Shown: piece after piece, positions 49,448 through 57,680 of the stretch | Position numbering within the stretch: position 1 is the first letter of the stretch | Layout of the letters: every line of letters starts with the position of its first letter | Assembly (NCBI RefSeq): GCF_000195575.1 | Contig: NC_015391.1 | Coordinates: 2,468,363 to 2,532,362 of the forward strand | Direction of reading: 5' to 3' | DNA from: Carnobacterium sp. 17-4 | GTDB taxonomy: Bacteria; Bacillota; Bacilli; Lactobacillales; Carnobacteriaceae | DNA: 64,000 bases | Program-made: the position numbers and the translations under genes | The notes under the pieces: model-generated | The model's input: only the letters and a program-made list of their open reading frames with translations | What the model was told of the DNA's origin: nothing | The model's database searches: none

Positions 49448-49462
49448 TTGAAATCGATTACA
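49448..49462. promoter_or_regulatory. cre site (CcpA) upstream of the PTS EIIC gene
   Basis: TTGAAATCGATTACA matches the WTGNAANCGNWNNCW catabolite-response consensus at every position, about 90 bp before the EIIC start. It implies carbon catabolite control by CcpA. The wider gap 49378-49738 holds no gene. Confidence 0.7.
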
Positions 49463-49738
49463 TACTAATGTTATCATTTTAAATTTTACATGTCTATACT
49501 TTTATTTAAAATGTATTTACCAATTTTTTCAATAAAAAGCAATCTATTAAGTTTATAGCTACATATTTTCAAGAAAGAAATATTTATTTAGCAGGATTTT
49601 GAACACATGATTTTATGAAATTTCATGTATTTATTGATGCATAGGAAATATATTTAAATAAATGATTAGGTTATATTTTTAGAACCCATAAAATGATAAA
49701 ATAAATCATAGTTTATTGTTTTTATAAAAGGAGAACTT

Positions 49739-49950
49739 ATGGATAAAAAATAGTGAAACGAGAAGTTTTAAGTGCTTTTATTTTTATTTGTATTGTTTTT
49801 TACTTTTTTTATCCTGATAAAACTATTTATAGTTATTTAATAGCCAGTATTATCAGAACTTCTTTTACTCTATTGCTATGGCACTACCTTATTTTAAAAA
49901 CAGATAAAGAACTTTTCAATGAAAAGAACCTTGTATTAAAAAGGTTCTAA
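49739..49950 (+). pseudogene. Small two-segment membrane protein with an apparent frameshift at an A run
   Basis: AAAGGAG followed at 6 nt by ATG 49739 opens a frame that stops after four codons (ATG GAT AAA AAA TAG). One extra A in the six-A run (49745-49750) would join it to the 65-codon frame that starts at GTG 49753 and continues KREVLSAFIFICIVFYFF to 49950. The product would be a small hydrophobic protein with two membrane segments, not recognised. It may be frameshifted, phase-variable, or read from the overlapping GTG. Confidence 0.55.
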
Positions 49951-49994
49951 ATACAGAAGATATATTTTAATAAATATCCTTAGGAGGACAACAA

Positions 49995-50516
49995 ATGGAA
50001 ATTGAATTTGAGTTATTGGAAGAAGATTACATAAACTTTAATATTAATCATGCTAAACAATCACCTTCTCTAAAAAGAAGTTTAATCGCCCAAAGACTAG
50101 TAGGACCTATAGTATTCTTAATAACTCCATTTATAGTTATAAGGTTTTCAGCAATATCTATAGGGTATTGGATGACAGTGTTTAGTATTACTAGCTTAAT
50201 TTGGCTTATTTTTTACCCAAGATACTTTGATTGGGAAATGAGAAGAAGAATAGTAAAGATGCTTCAAGAAGGAAATAATGAACATTTATTTAAAAAAAGA
50301 AAAATGGTAGTAACAGATAAGGGAATAACCGAAAGCAGCGCTAATGGTGAAACAAACACAAAATGGAATGAAGTAAATAAAGTAGACGAAACAAGTGAGT
50401 ATGTATATATCTATAATTCCTCCATTTCAGCTTATATAATACCTAAAAGGATATTTAAAAATAAAAACACCTTAAAGATATTCCTTGAAGAACTATTAAA
50501 ATACACTATTTTATAA
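49995..50516 (+). CDS. YcxB-like membrane protein
   Basis: Protein of 173 aa. Two central membrane segments (about 33-80) are flanked by a soluble N-terminal strand region and a C-terminal beta-rich domain with VVTDKGITESSANGETNTKW, the hallmark of YcxB-like proteins. Function unknown. AGGAGG 9 nt before the ATG. It may form one unit with the small membrane ORF upstream. Confidence 0.75.
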   Translation: MEIEFELLEEDYINFNINHAKQSPSLKRSLIAQRLVGPIVFLITPFIVIRFSAISIGYWMTVFSITSLIWLIFYPRYFDWEMRRRIVKMLQEGNNEHLFKKRKMVVTDKGITESSANGETNTKWNEVNKVDETSEYVYIYNSSISAYIIPKRIFKNKNTLKIFLEELLKYTIL

Positions 50517-50696
50517 AAAATAATCCTTTAAGTTTCTATCTTTTTTGACTAAAAATATAAGATAGGAACCCTTTTAAAATTAAGTCCTCCCATACATTAA
50601 TGCATAGAACTTCATGTATTTAGCTAAATTTTTTTATGTTAGTCTTAAAAATATATGAATCAAGAAATAAAAGATTAAAAAAGGAGAAAAGAAACT

Positions 50697-51143
50697 GTGG
50701 AGTGGAAAATAAAAACATTTAACGAATTGAGTAACGACGAGTTGTATGAAATTATAAAACTTAGAAGTGAAGTGTTTATAATAGAGCAACAGTGTATTTA
50801 TGAAGAATATGATGGCAAAGACAAAAAAGCCTATCATTTGTTTTGGGAAAAAGATGGAGAAATTCTTGCATATTTACGGATACTCGAGAAGGGTGTTTCA
50901 TTTAATGAGATATCTATAGGAAGAGTATTAGTTACTAAAAAATATCGTAACAAAGGTCTTGCAAAAGAAATGATGTCACGTGCACTAGAATTTATTGAGG
51001 ACAATTTAAATGAAAAAGTAATAAGAATATCTGCACAGGAGTATTTGCTAAAATTTTATTTGAGTTTAGGGTTTGTGAAGGTTTCGCAGGTGTATTTGGA
51101 AGATGGTATTCCACATATGGAAATGTTATACAATAAGCTTTAG
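50697..51143 (+). CDS. ElaA-type GNAT acetyltransferase
   Basis: GNAT-fold protein of 148 aa. It shows the ElaA start (LYEIIKLRSEVFIIEQQC, then YDGKD), the acetyl-CoA binding RVLVTKKYRNKGLAKEMM, and FYLSLGFVKVS near the end. The substrate is unknown. GTG 50697 is the start, with AAGGAG 10 nt upstream. Confidence 0.85.
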   Translation: MEWKIKTFNELSNDELYEIIKLRSEVFIIEQQCIYEEYDGKDKKAYHLFWEKDGEILAYLRILEKGVSFNEISIGRVLVTKKYRNKGLAKEMMSRALEFIEDNLNEKVIRISAQEYLLKFYLSLGFVKVSQVYLEDGIPHMEMLYNKL

Positions 51144-51251
51144 AAAATATGAAAAGTCAAAAAGATCCTATTCAACTAGTTATTGACTATCTATTGAATC
51201 ATTACTTGCAATGTAAATAACAGCCATAGCCTTTGATTTTTGACTATATAA

Positions 51252-51302
51252 ATGGCCCCTATAAAGTAGTTTTTTATTAAGAGTCTACTTTATAGAGGGC
51301 AT
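51252..51302. terminator. Bidirectional terminator
   Basis: GCCCCTATAAAGTAG / CTACTTTATAGAGGGC with a 15-nt T-rich loop, followed by ATTTTTAG. It separates the acetyltransferase gene from the convergent minus-strand pair. Confidence 0.82.
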
Positions 51303-51322
51303 TTTTAGTTTTTAAATTGTTG

Positions 51323-51511
51323 TTATTTAGGTGTATCAGATATCTTTTCTGACATTACTAATTTCACTATTTTATTAACCATTTCTTGTATGAATTTTTT
51401 TACTCTGTTGCTAAACTCTTCACTGGAAAGATAATTAACTATTTGTGTTGTAATCATCAGTATAATTGCTTTGCCAGTTTTAACTACTAATTCTGAAACT
51501 GCTTTTTTCAT
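51323..51511 (-). CDS. Small hypothetical protein, second of a coupled pair (62 aa)
   Basis: 62-aa protein with a moderately hydrophobic, possibly amphipathic helix (AIILMITTQIVNYL) and a basic C-terminal half. Its ATG overlaps the stop of the gene in front by four bases (ATGA). Not recognised. A membrane-active peptide or structural partner of the 123-aa protein is possible; there is no motif to support a toxin call. Confidence 0.6.
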   Translation of the reverse strand: MKKAVSELVVKTGKAIILMITTQIVNYLSSEEFSNRVKKFIQEMVNKIVKLVMSEKISDTPK

Positions 51512-51879
51512 TTTTTAGTCTCCCTTTTCAACTCTTTCAGAATTTTTTTCAGGAATTTACTTTTTGTAGTTTTTTCTAAAAAGTCATAAGCTGAATAGGT
51601 CAGTTCTTTTTCGGAAATATTTTCATTAAGTTCTACTTCAGATTTTAACGAATAATATAAAGCTGTAGGTTTTAAATCGATACCGTTATTGAATTCTGAT
51701 AATTTATTGCTAACTTCGTTTTCAATTTGGAACTCTAAATCATCAGGTATAGTTTCAATAGGTAAAGATTTTCGATAACTTGAGATTTCATTATTGATGT
51801 TCTTTCTAAGAATTTGTGTGTTTTCTTTCTTAAATAGTTCCATATTAGCAACAACATTAGATAACTCTTTATTTTCCAT
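51508..51879 (-). CDS. Hypothetical protein, first of a coupled pair (123 aa)
   Basis: 123-aa hydrophilic, helix-rich protein, Glu/Lys/Asn heavy, without membrane segments or recognisable motifs. AGGGG lies 9 nt before the ATG. It is followed without gap by the 62-aa gene and then a terminator, and sits next to the restriction endonuclease on the same strand. Function unknown. Confidence 0.6.
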   Translation of the reverse strand: MENKELSNVVANMELFKKENTQILRKNINNEISSYRKSLPIETIPDDLEFQIENEVSNKLSEFNNGIDLKPTALYYSLKSEVELNENISEKELTYSAYDFLEKTTKSKFLKKILKELKRETKK

Positions 51880-52039
51880 TCAATATTCCCCTGTCTCTTT
51901 TTACTAGGCTAACTTTACTAAACATTTTGTGTATTAGAAATTCATTTTCATAAACTGTCTCAAACCCTACTACATCTAAAGCAACTACAGTAATAAAGAA
52001 ATTAAATTCCTAGTGAGGTAACCCATTTGTTAGGCTTCA

Positions 52040-53515
52040 TTAAATGAAATCAACTGAATTGAGCATATGGTTTATTACGCTCCCTTTTATCCAAACATTC
52101 TGTCTGTACATGTCGATTCCATTTATCGTTATAGTTTTATCACTGGAATCTCTTCCAGTGCCTCGGAAAAAAACATCATAGTCTTTAGATTTTGGAAAAC
52201 TGACAGACGTTTTTATTGTTCCATTCTTATTTATAACAGGTTCCCCGTTTTTATTAAGCATAACTTCCTCATGAAGATTATTATTAAAGACTTTATTTCT
52301 AACGTCATCCCAAATAAATTTCACTTGTTTCTCTAAGAAATCTTCACTAAAGATTACACGTTTAAAGCCTAACAACTTATTTGTTAAGAGCTTTTCTGAC
52401 TTATCTTGTTCTTCAAAAATAATGAATAGAAATTGTCTTTCACTAAAATCACTATAAAGTGACGAATCTTCAAAATTTATCTTCTCATCCAACCATTCAT
52501 CAAAATCAACTTTAAATAATTTAGTGTCTTCAGTACGCGTTCCTTGCTTAGTTTGAGTGATTGTTTTTGCAATCAAACCAATCTCACTGAATAACTCTAT
52601 TTTACCGATTTTTTTCGATTTTGCTCCAAACATTCGTGTAACGATTTGTTCAGTCACTGATTTTGATACATCTCCAGTTTGATTTAATTTCATAGGAATA
52701 TTTAGAATCTGAAGAAGTTCTTGAATAGTCTTATTCTTGTATTGTTTAGTGAATTGATTCAATTGTTCGTCTAGTTCTTCATATGTATTATATTCTTGTT
52801 CTAACTGTTCGAATTTTTTTCCAAAGTACTTTTGAACCATAGTTGTTACAGTAGACCTTTTCAATCTAAATCTAGGGCGGTTGGGCCACTTAGGTGCAGT
52901 GTCAATCAACATCAACTGTGGTCGTAACTCAGATGATATTCTTGGATAATGTTCTGTAGGGTCTTGATGAACAAGCTGCAAGTTATGTATGAAACTTCTG
53001 ACTATCTCCCAGTCATTCTTCAACTTTTCTCTATCTAAAGAATCAAATTCAAAGAAATCATAACCGACAATGGGGAATTTTGCGTACTCTGATGCAGGAA
53101 CAGTAACTTCCGAATCATAAAGATAATAAACTAAAAGAAGTCTTTCAAGTTTATGCCAGAAACTTGAATTTTCAAAACTTTCGTGCACTATCCTTTCTGG
53201 AGAAACAGCTGTTACAGACATCGGTTCTTTAGCTTCAAGTTCTCCACTTACTGATTTCTTTACTTTTCTTAAACCTGTTGTTTTTACTTCCACATCTTTC
53301 CCATCGACATACAAATCTGGTTTTTGATAAGAATCAGCTGGATACCCCAATATAGATTCCTCTACAACACTTCCTGCTATACCAGTGATTTTAGGATGTT
53401 TAACTGTTTTATAAAAAACATTATTTTGATCAACATCACCTAAGGTTTTACCAATAGTACTATCTAAAATATCTTCTAGTTCATCTTTAGCAAAAACGTG
53501 TCCATGCTCTCTCAT
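52040..53515 (-). CDS. Type II restriction endonuclease, Sau3AI family (predicted GATC)
   Basis: 491 aa, almost the length of Sau3AI. The N-terminal MutH-fold domain (about 15-240) carries the catalytic D-x8-ExK motif (D67 in KPDL, E76 and K78 in DVEVK), preceded by ITGIAGSVVEESILG as in MutH. The C-terminal half (about 258-491) matches the second, non-catalytic MutH-like domain of Sau3AI that binds DNA as an allosteric effector. GGAGGG before the ATG. It diverges from a C5 methyltransferase, the arrangement expected of a Sau3AI-type system. GATC specificity is inferred from family. Confidence 0.85.
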   Translation of the reverse strand: MREHGHVFAKDELEDILDSTIGKTLGDVDQNNVFYKTVKHPKITGIAGSVVEESILGYPADSYQKPDLYVDGKDVEVKTTGLRKVKKSVSGELEAKEPMSVTAVSPERIVHESFENSSFWHKLERLLLVYYLYDSEVTVPASEYAKFPIVGYDFFEFDSLDREKLKNDWEIVRSFIHNLQLVHQDPTEHYPRISSELRPQLMLIDTAPKWPNRPRFRLKRSTVTTMVQKYFGKKFEQLEQEYNTYEELDEQLNQFTKQYKNKTIQELLQILNIPMKLNQTGDVSKSVTEQIVTRMFGAKSKKIGKIELFSEIGLIAKTITQTKQGTRTEDTKLFKVDFDEWLDEKINFEDSSLYSDFSERQFLFIIFEEQDKSEKLLTNKLLGFKRVIFSEDFLEKQVKFIWDDVRNKVFNNNLHEEVMLNKNGEPVINKNGTIKTSVSFPKSKDYDVFFRGTGRDSSDKTITINGIDMYRQNVWIKGSVINHMLNSVDFI

Positions 53516-53657
53516 ACTTTACCCTCCAAAAAATTTATACAGATATGCAATAATTTATTTTATGGTCTAATAGTACCATTTTTTTGTACAAAACACTGGA
53601 TCTTTTCCGTGAATTGTTGTATAATAAATCTTAGCTTACCGAAAGGGTGTTCGTATT
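53516..53657. promoter_or_regulatory. Divergent promoter region of the restriction and methyltransferase genes
   Basis: A clear -10 TATAAT (53620-53625) precedes the methyltransferase. At 17 bp spacing the -35 would be TGGATC (53597-53602), which contains the system's predicted target GATC. An ATGGT / ACCAT inverted repeat (53562-53579) lies between the two genes and could be an operator. Methylation-sensitive autoregulation is possible. Confidence 0.55.
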
Positions 53658-54953
53658 ATGAGTAAACAGTTTAATATTTTAGAACTATTTGCTGGAGTTG
53701 GTGGATTTCGCGTTGGTTTTGAAAATTCCAATGAAAGCATGTTTAAAACAAAATGGGCAAATCAATGGGAGCCTGCTAAAAAGAGTCAAGACGCCTTCGA
53801 AGTGTATGATTATCATTATCCTGAGAGTATGAATATAAACGAAAATATAGAAGAAATTTCAGATGAAGCTTTTCAAAGTATGGATGCAGATATAATAGTT
53901 GGAGGTTTTCCTTGCCAAGATTACTCCGTTGCTAGAAGCAAAAAGAACGAACTTGGTATCCAAGGAAAAAAAGGCGTATTATTCTGGGAAATCATTCGAG
54001 CAGTTACTCAAATAAAACCAAAATATCTTGTTTTAGAAAATGTAGATCGTCTATTAAAAGCTCCTTCAAAACAACGAGGTAGAGATTTCGCAATCATGCT
54101 AGCTGCATTTAACGATTTAAACTATTCTGTAGAATGGCGTGTCATAAACGCCGCAGAATACGGAGGCAGTCAACGTCGTCGCCGTGTTTTCTTTTTCGTA
54201 TATCGGAACGATACTGACTTTGCAAAAAAAATGGATAAAGAATTTGAGAATGAAGAATTAGATTTATTTTTTGACAGCCAATTGTATGATGATTACATCT
54301 TTAATAAAGGTCTATTTGCACGTCAATTTCCGGTTTTACCAACACCAGTAAAAAACCGTCATGCTACTTATACATTATCAAATGACATTGTAGACATATC
54401 CGACAATTTTATAGGTACTGTTTGGAACACAGGAGTCATGAGACATGGACGTTATTTTACTATTGACACAGTACCTACAAAGGAAGAACAACCTATTACT
54501 TTAGGAGAAATATTGGTAGATGAAGAGAATGTTCCAGAAAAATATTATGTTACTGACCAAAATAAATTAGAGAAGTTTAAATACTTAAGAGGTTCTAAAA
54601 AAATCGAACGTATTTCTGTAGATGGACATTCTTATATTTATTCAGAAGGAAGTATGGCTCCAACAGATGATTTATCATTACCTGGAAGAACTATGTTAAC
54701 TTCTGAAGGAACCGTTAATCGCTCAACTCATTTTTTAAATGTAAATGGTAAATATAGATTAATAACACCTATTGAAGCAGAAAGACTACAAGAATTTCCT
54801 GATGATTGGACAAAATATAAAAAAAATTCTACTGGTGAAATAGTAGAAGTACCCGATCGTATGCGTATGTTCTTTATGGGGAATGCTTTAGTTACAGGTG
54901 TCGTAAAGAGAATTGCTGATGAGTTACAAAATATCATAACTCATGAAGATTAA
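53658..54953 (+). CDS. DNA (cytosine-5) methyltransferase, M.Sau3AI-like
   Basis: C5-cytosine methyltransferase of 431 aa with all main motifs in order: I FAGVGGFRVGF (about 11-21), IV GGFPCQDYSVA with the catalytic Cys near 87, VI ENVDRLL, VIII QRRRRVFFF, a target-recognition region about 200-350, IX TPIEAERLQEFP and X FFMGNALV. Its pairing with a Sau3AI-like nuclease predicts modification of the C in GATC. A bidirectional terminator follows. Confidence 0.93.
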   Translation: MSKQFNILELFAGVGGFRVGFENSNESMFKTKWANQWEPAKKSQDAFEVYDYHYPESMNINENIEEISDEAFQSMDADIIVGGFPCQDYSVARSKKNELGIQGKKGVLFWEIIRAVTQIKPKYLVLENVDRLLKAPSKQRGRDFAIMLAAFNDLNYSVEWRVINAAEYGGSQRRRRVFFFVYRNDTDFAKKMDKEFENEELDLFFDSQLYDDYIFNKGLFARQFPVLPTPVKNRHATYTLSNDIVDISDNFIGTVWNTGVMRHGRYFTIDTVPTKEEQPITLGEILVDEENVPEKYYVTDQNKLEKFKYLRGSKKIERISVDGHSYIYSEGSMAPTDDLSLPGRTMLTSEGTVNRSTHFLNVNGKYRLITPIEAERLQEFPDDWTKYKKNSTGEIVEVPDRMRMFFMGNALVTGVVKRIADELQNIITHED

Positions 54954-54975
54954 CTAACTTAACAAAACTATTAAG

Positions 54976-55020
54976 AACCACCTATTATTGTCCTTATAAG
55001 TGACAATAATAGGTGGTTTT
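54976..55020. terminator. Bidirectional terminator between methyltransferase and helicase
   Basis: Perfect 17-bp inverted repeat: the left arm starts AACCACC and the right arm ends GGTGGTT, with a 9-nt loop, flanked by TTTT on the plus strand and TTCTTAATAG on the minus strand. Confidence 0.9.
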
Positions 55021-55088
55021 AGCTTTGAGACAAGTCTATTGAGTTATAGATAAGATAGATTGAGACCTCCATAATCTTGTCTACGCAA

Positions 55089-57677
55089 TTAATAACGACG
55101 TTCTGAATCAATTATTTTTTTCATTTCTTCTATCTCATCATCTTCAAATTCCGGAGTAAGATAACCACCGTCAATAGCTTTTTTCATTCTATCTTCTTTT
55201 TCTGATAATTTATTGTATATTTTTTGGTCAATAAAATTAAACAATTTCATATCAGTAACTGTCATCAAATAATGATATCTAGTATGCTGATCATGCTGCA
55301 AACCTAGACGATGAATTCGATCTCTCGATTGAAGCATAAATGTAAGGTTATAATTATATTCAAAGTAAACTGCATCATGTACAATTGTATGCAGTGACAC
55401 TGATTCCCCCAAAGTATTAGGGTTTGATACTAGTACTTGTATCTCATTTGTATCTTCTTTAAATGTATGGATAATATCTTCACGCTCCTGCCGTGTAGTA
55501 CCTCCATAGATTAACTTCGTGTTGATTCCTTGTTGATTAAGGACATCAGTAATTTTCTTTAATGTATTAACAAATAATCCCCAAACGACTACTTTCCCGT
55601 GCTTCTTTACAATATCAATAACTAGTTGTATCCCTGCATTGAATTTTGGAGATTCTACTTTTGCTAAATCCCATTTTGCTACTTCATCTATTATCGAGTC
55701 TTGAATACTTGCCTCTAGCTCTTTTCGTGCTTTTATACTGATTTGATCATATGAGTCATTATCAATAGTGTCGTCCTCGCTAAATCCTAAATCACTATAA
55801 TTTATAGTTTGATTTACTAATTCAGGATTTGTTGATAGTTGTATCATTCTAATCCAAACCGTTAAAGGATTCTGTGCAGTTGTATAAATTATTTCAGAAA
55901 GTCTTAACTGCTCTACAGAAGGCGGCACTCTTATAAAATTATCTTCGTCTGCTGGTGGAACACCCAAGTCTTCTTTGCTTGTTCTCCAAAAATAAGGAGC
56001 AAGTTTTTCATTTATTTCTTCAACTTCCCAACTATCAGGATTCTTAAGCATGTTTTGCTCAAATCCAAAGTATGCACTGTACTCTTTTTCAAACAAAATA
56101 TGTAGAAAATTATATATATCTAAATATTTATTTGGAATGGGAGTACCTGTTAAAACATATCGATAATCAACTTTACCTGCAATTTCTAATGCAGCTATAG
56201 CCCTTTTTCCTTGTATCCCTTTTACACGATGGACCTCATCATAAACAATTATAGTATTTGAATCATAGGATAAGCATTTAATAATAGACTCTTGAAACTT
56301 AGGAAGTGACTCATAATTGACTAGAATCATATTTGCTGTTGACCACGATGCTTCTAAAATACGTTTGTCTCCATTTATTATTTCATCATGAATGCTTATT
56401 GCTTTTAATTCTTTTTTATTCTTAAATACTTCTTCAAATTCTTCCTTCCAAGACATAAACGCATTAAGAGGGCTAATCACTAATAACCGTTTAATAGGCT
56501 GCCCTTTGTTTTTGCTATTTAGATATGCAAAAACACCTAATAACATTGCTGTTTTTCCAGAACCAGGAACAGAAAAATTAGCTGCTCTTTTTTGAGTCAG
56601 CATATACATTGCTGACTCAAGTTGCAGTGGCTTGAGGGGCCTAGCTACTTCTCTCTCTACAATTCGTTTAAATTCATGAAATTCATTCTGCCATCGTGGG
56701 TCCTGATTTTTCAAAGTTAAACCCGATTTACGGTATTCTTCAATTGAATACTTTTGACTGCTCACAAAGTTTTCGATTCGAGAAGTAACTTTAAAATTAA
56801 AATTATGCTTATTAGATTGCTTATTTGCTAAGTCTACAATTTTTTCCACATCTCTATACGTCAAGTCTCTTCTAAAATAGGGATAACCTCTTTGTTGATC
56901 GACATATGCTACAAACTTAGTTTTAAAAGATTTTTTTAAAGTTATTTCTTCATCACTCTTATCAATAAAAAATATATATTCATCATTCATATCCAAGATT
57001 ACAGAATTATATTCTGGATTAGGTATTTTTTGAATTCTACCTATATCATACTCTTGAATTAACGAATAAATAGCTTTATTTGCATCAATAACTTTTACAC
57101 CTGGATATTCATCATTCCATAGACTCTCAAATTCTACTCTTTTTTGTTTAATTCTACTTCTAACATTCGTGCTTACATCCCAAGAAAAATCAACATCGAA
57201 TGAATCAAAATTATTTTCAATTGCATTCGCTGTCTCATTTAAGGATCCATTAAAATATATAGCATCTTTTTGTAAATCTTCAAATATTCCCCACTTGGTA
57301 TGAAATAAACCATTTTCAACTAAACCAAACTTTATATCGGCTTTATTTTTGGAAATTAGAAATGCTAGATTACCTAACCGTTGTTTATCAAGTTGCGTTA
57401 TACTTTCACTTTTAGAGCGCTCTTTATATCCAGACTGAATTTCACTAAAATCTTTTTCAGAAATATTTTGAGAGATAATAAATTGGATATAACCATCATT
57501 CTCAGAAAATCTATCCAATCCCTCAGCATACATAGATAATGCTTTACAAGAAAAGTAGCCACTGACTCTTTTATAACTAACTGACTCTTTTAATGTCCTG
57601 TTATAAAATTCTTCGGAAACATTGTCTTTCAATGAGTTATAACTTGATTTAAGTACGCCGTCTAATCTTTTAAGCAA
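55089..57677 (-). CDS. PLD-nuclease-like / SNF2 helicase fusion protein
   Basis: 862 aa. The N-terminal domain (about 1-200) has a single phospholipase-D-type HxK motif (H126, K128, with D134) followed by NGSLNE (143-148). From about 345 on is a SNF2/SF2 ATPase: Walker A PGSGKT (371-376), DEVH (480-483), LTGTPIPN (about 509), and the C-lobe with QSRDRIHRLG. The start is TTG 57677 with GAGGAGG 8 nt upstream, 3 bp after the ParB-like gene. It is last in a three-gene operon. A DNA translocase coupled to a nuclease, as in several anti-phage systems, is the likely role. Confidence 0.88.
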   Translation of the reverse strand: MLKRLDGVLKSSYNSLKDNVSEEFYNRTLKESVSYKRVSGYFSCKALSMYAEGLDRFSENDGYIQFIISQNISEKDFSEIQSGYKERSKSESITQLDKQRLGNLAFLISKNKADIKFGLVENGLFHTKWGIFEDLQKDAIYFNGSLNETANAIENNFDSFDVDFSWDVSTNVRSRIKQKRVEFESLWNDEYPGVKVIDANKAIYSLIQEYDIGRIQKIPNPEYNSVILDMNDEYIFFIDKSDEEITLKKSFKTKFVAYVDQQRGYPYFRRDLTYRDVEKIVDLANKQSNKHNFNFKVTSRIENFVSSQKYSIEEYRKSGLTLKNQDPRWQNEFHEFKRIVEREVARPLKPLQLESAMYMLTQKRAANFSVPGSGKTAMLLGVFAYLNSKNKGQPIKRLLVISPLNAFMSWKEEFEEVFKNKKELKAISIHDEIINGDKRILEASWSTANMILVNYESLPKFQESIIKCLSYDSNTIIVYDEVHRVKGIQGKRAIAALEIAGKVDYRYVLTGTPIPNKYLDIYNFLHILFEKEYSAYFGFEQNMLKNPDSWEVEEINEKLAPYFWRTSKEDLGVPPADEDNFIRVPPSVEQLRLSEIIYTTAQNPLTVWIRMIQLSTNPELVNQTINYSDLGFSEDDTIDNDSYDQISIKARKELEASIQDSIIDEVAKWDLAKVESPKFNAGIQLVIDIVKKHGKVVVWGLFVNTLKKITDVLNQQGINTKLIYGGTTRQEREDIIHTFKEDTNEIQVLVSNPNTLGESVSLHTIVHDAVYFEYNYNLTFMLQSRDRIHRLGLQHDQHTRYHYLMTVTDMKLFNFIDQKIYNKLSEKEDRMKKAIDGGYLTPEFEDDEIEEMKKIIDSERRY

Positions 57678-57680
57678 CTT

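Noticed and set aside
51323-51879. Toxin-antitoxin annotation of the small gene pair
   Set aside because: No known toxin or antitoxin motif; only size and overlap would support it.
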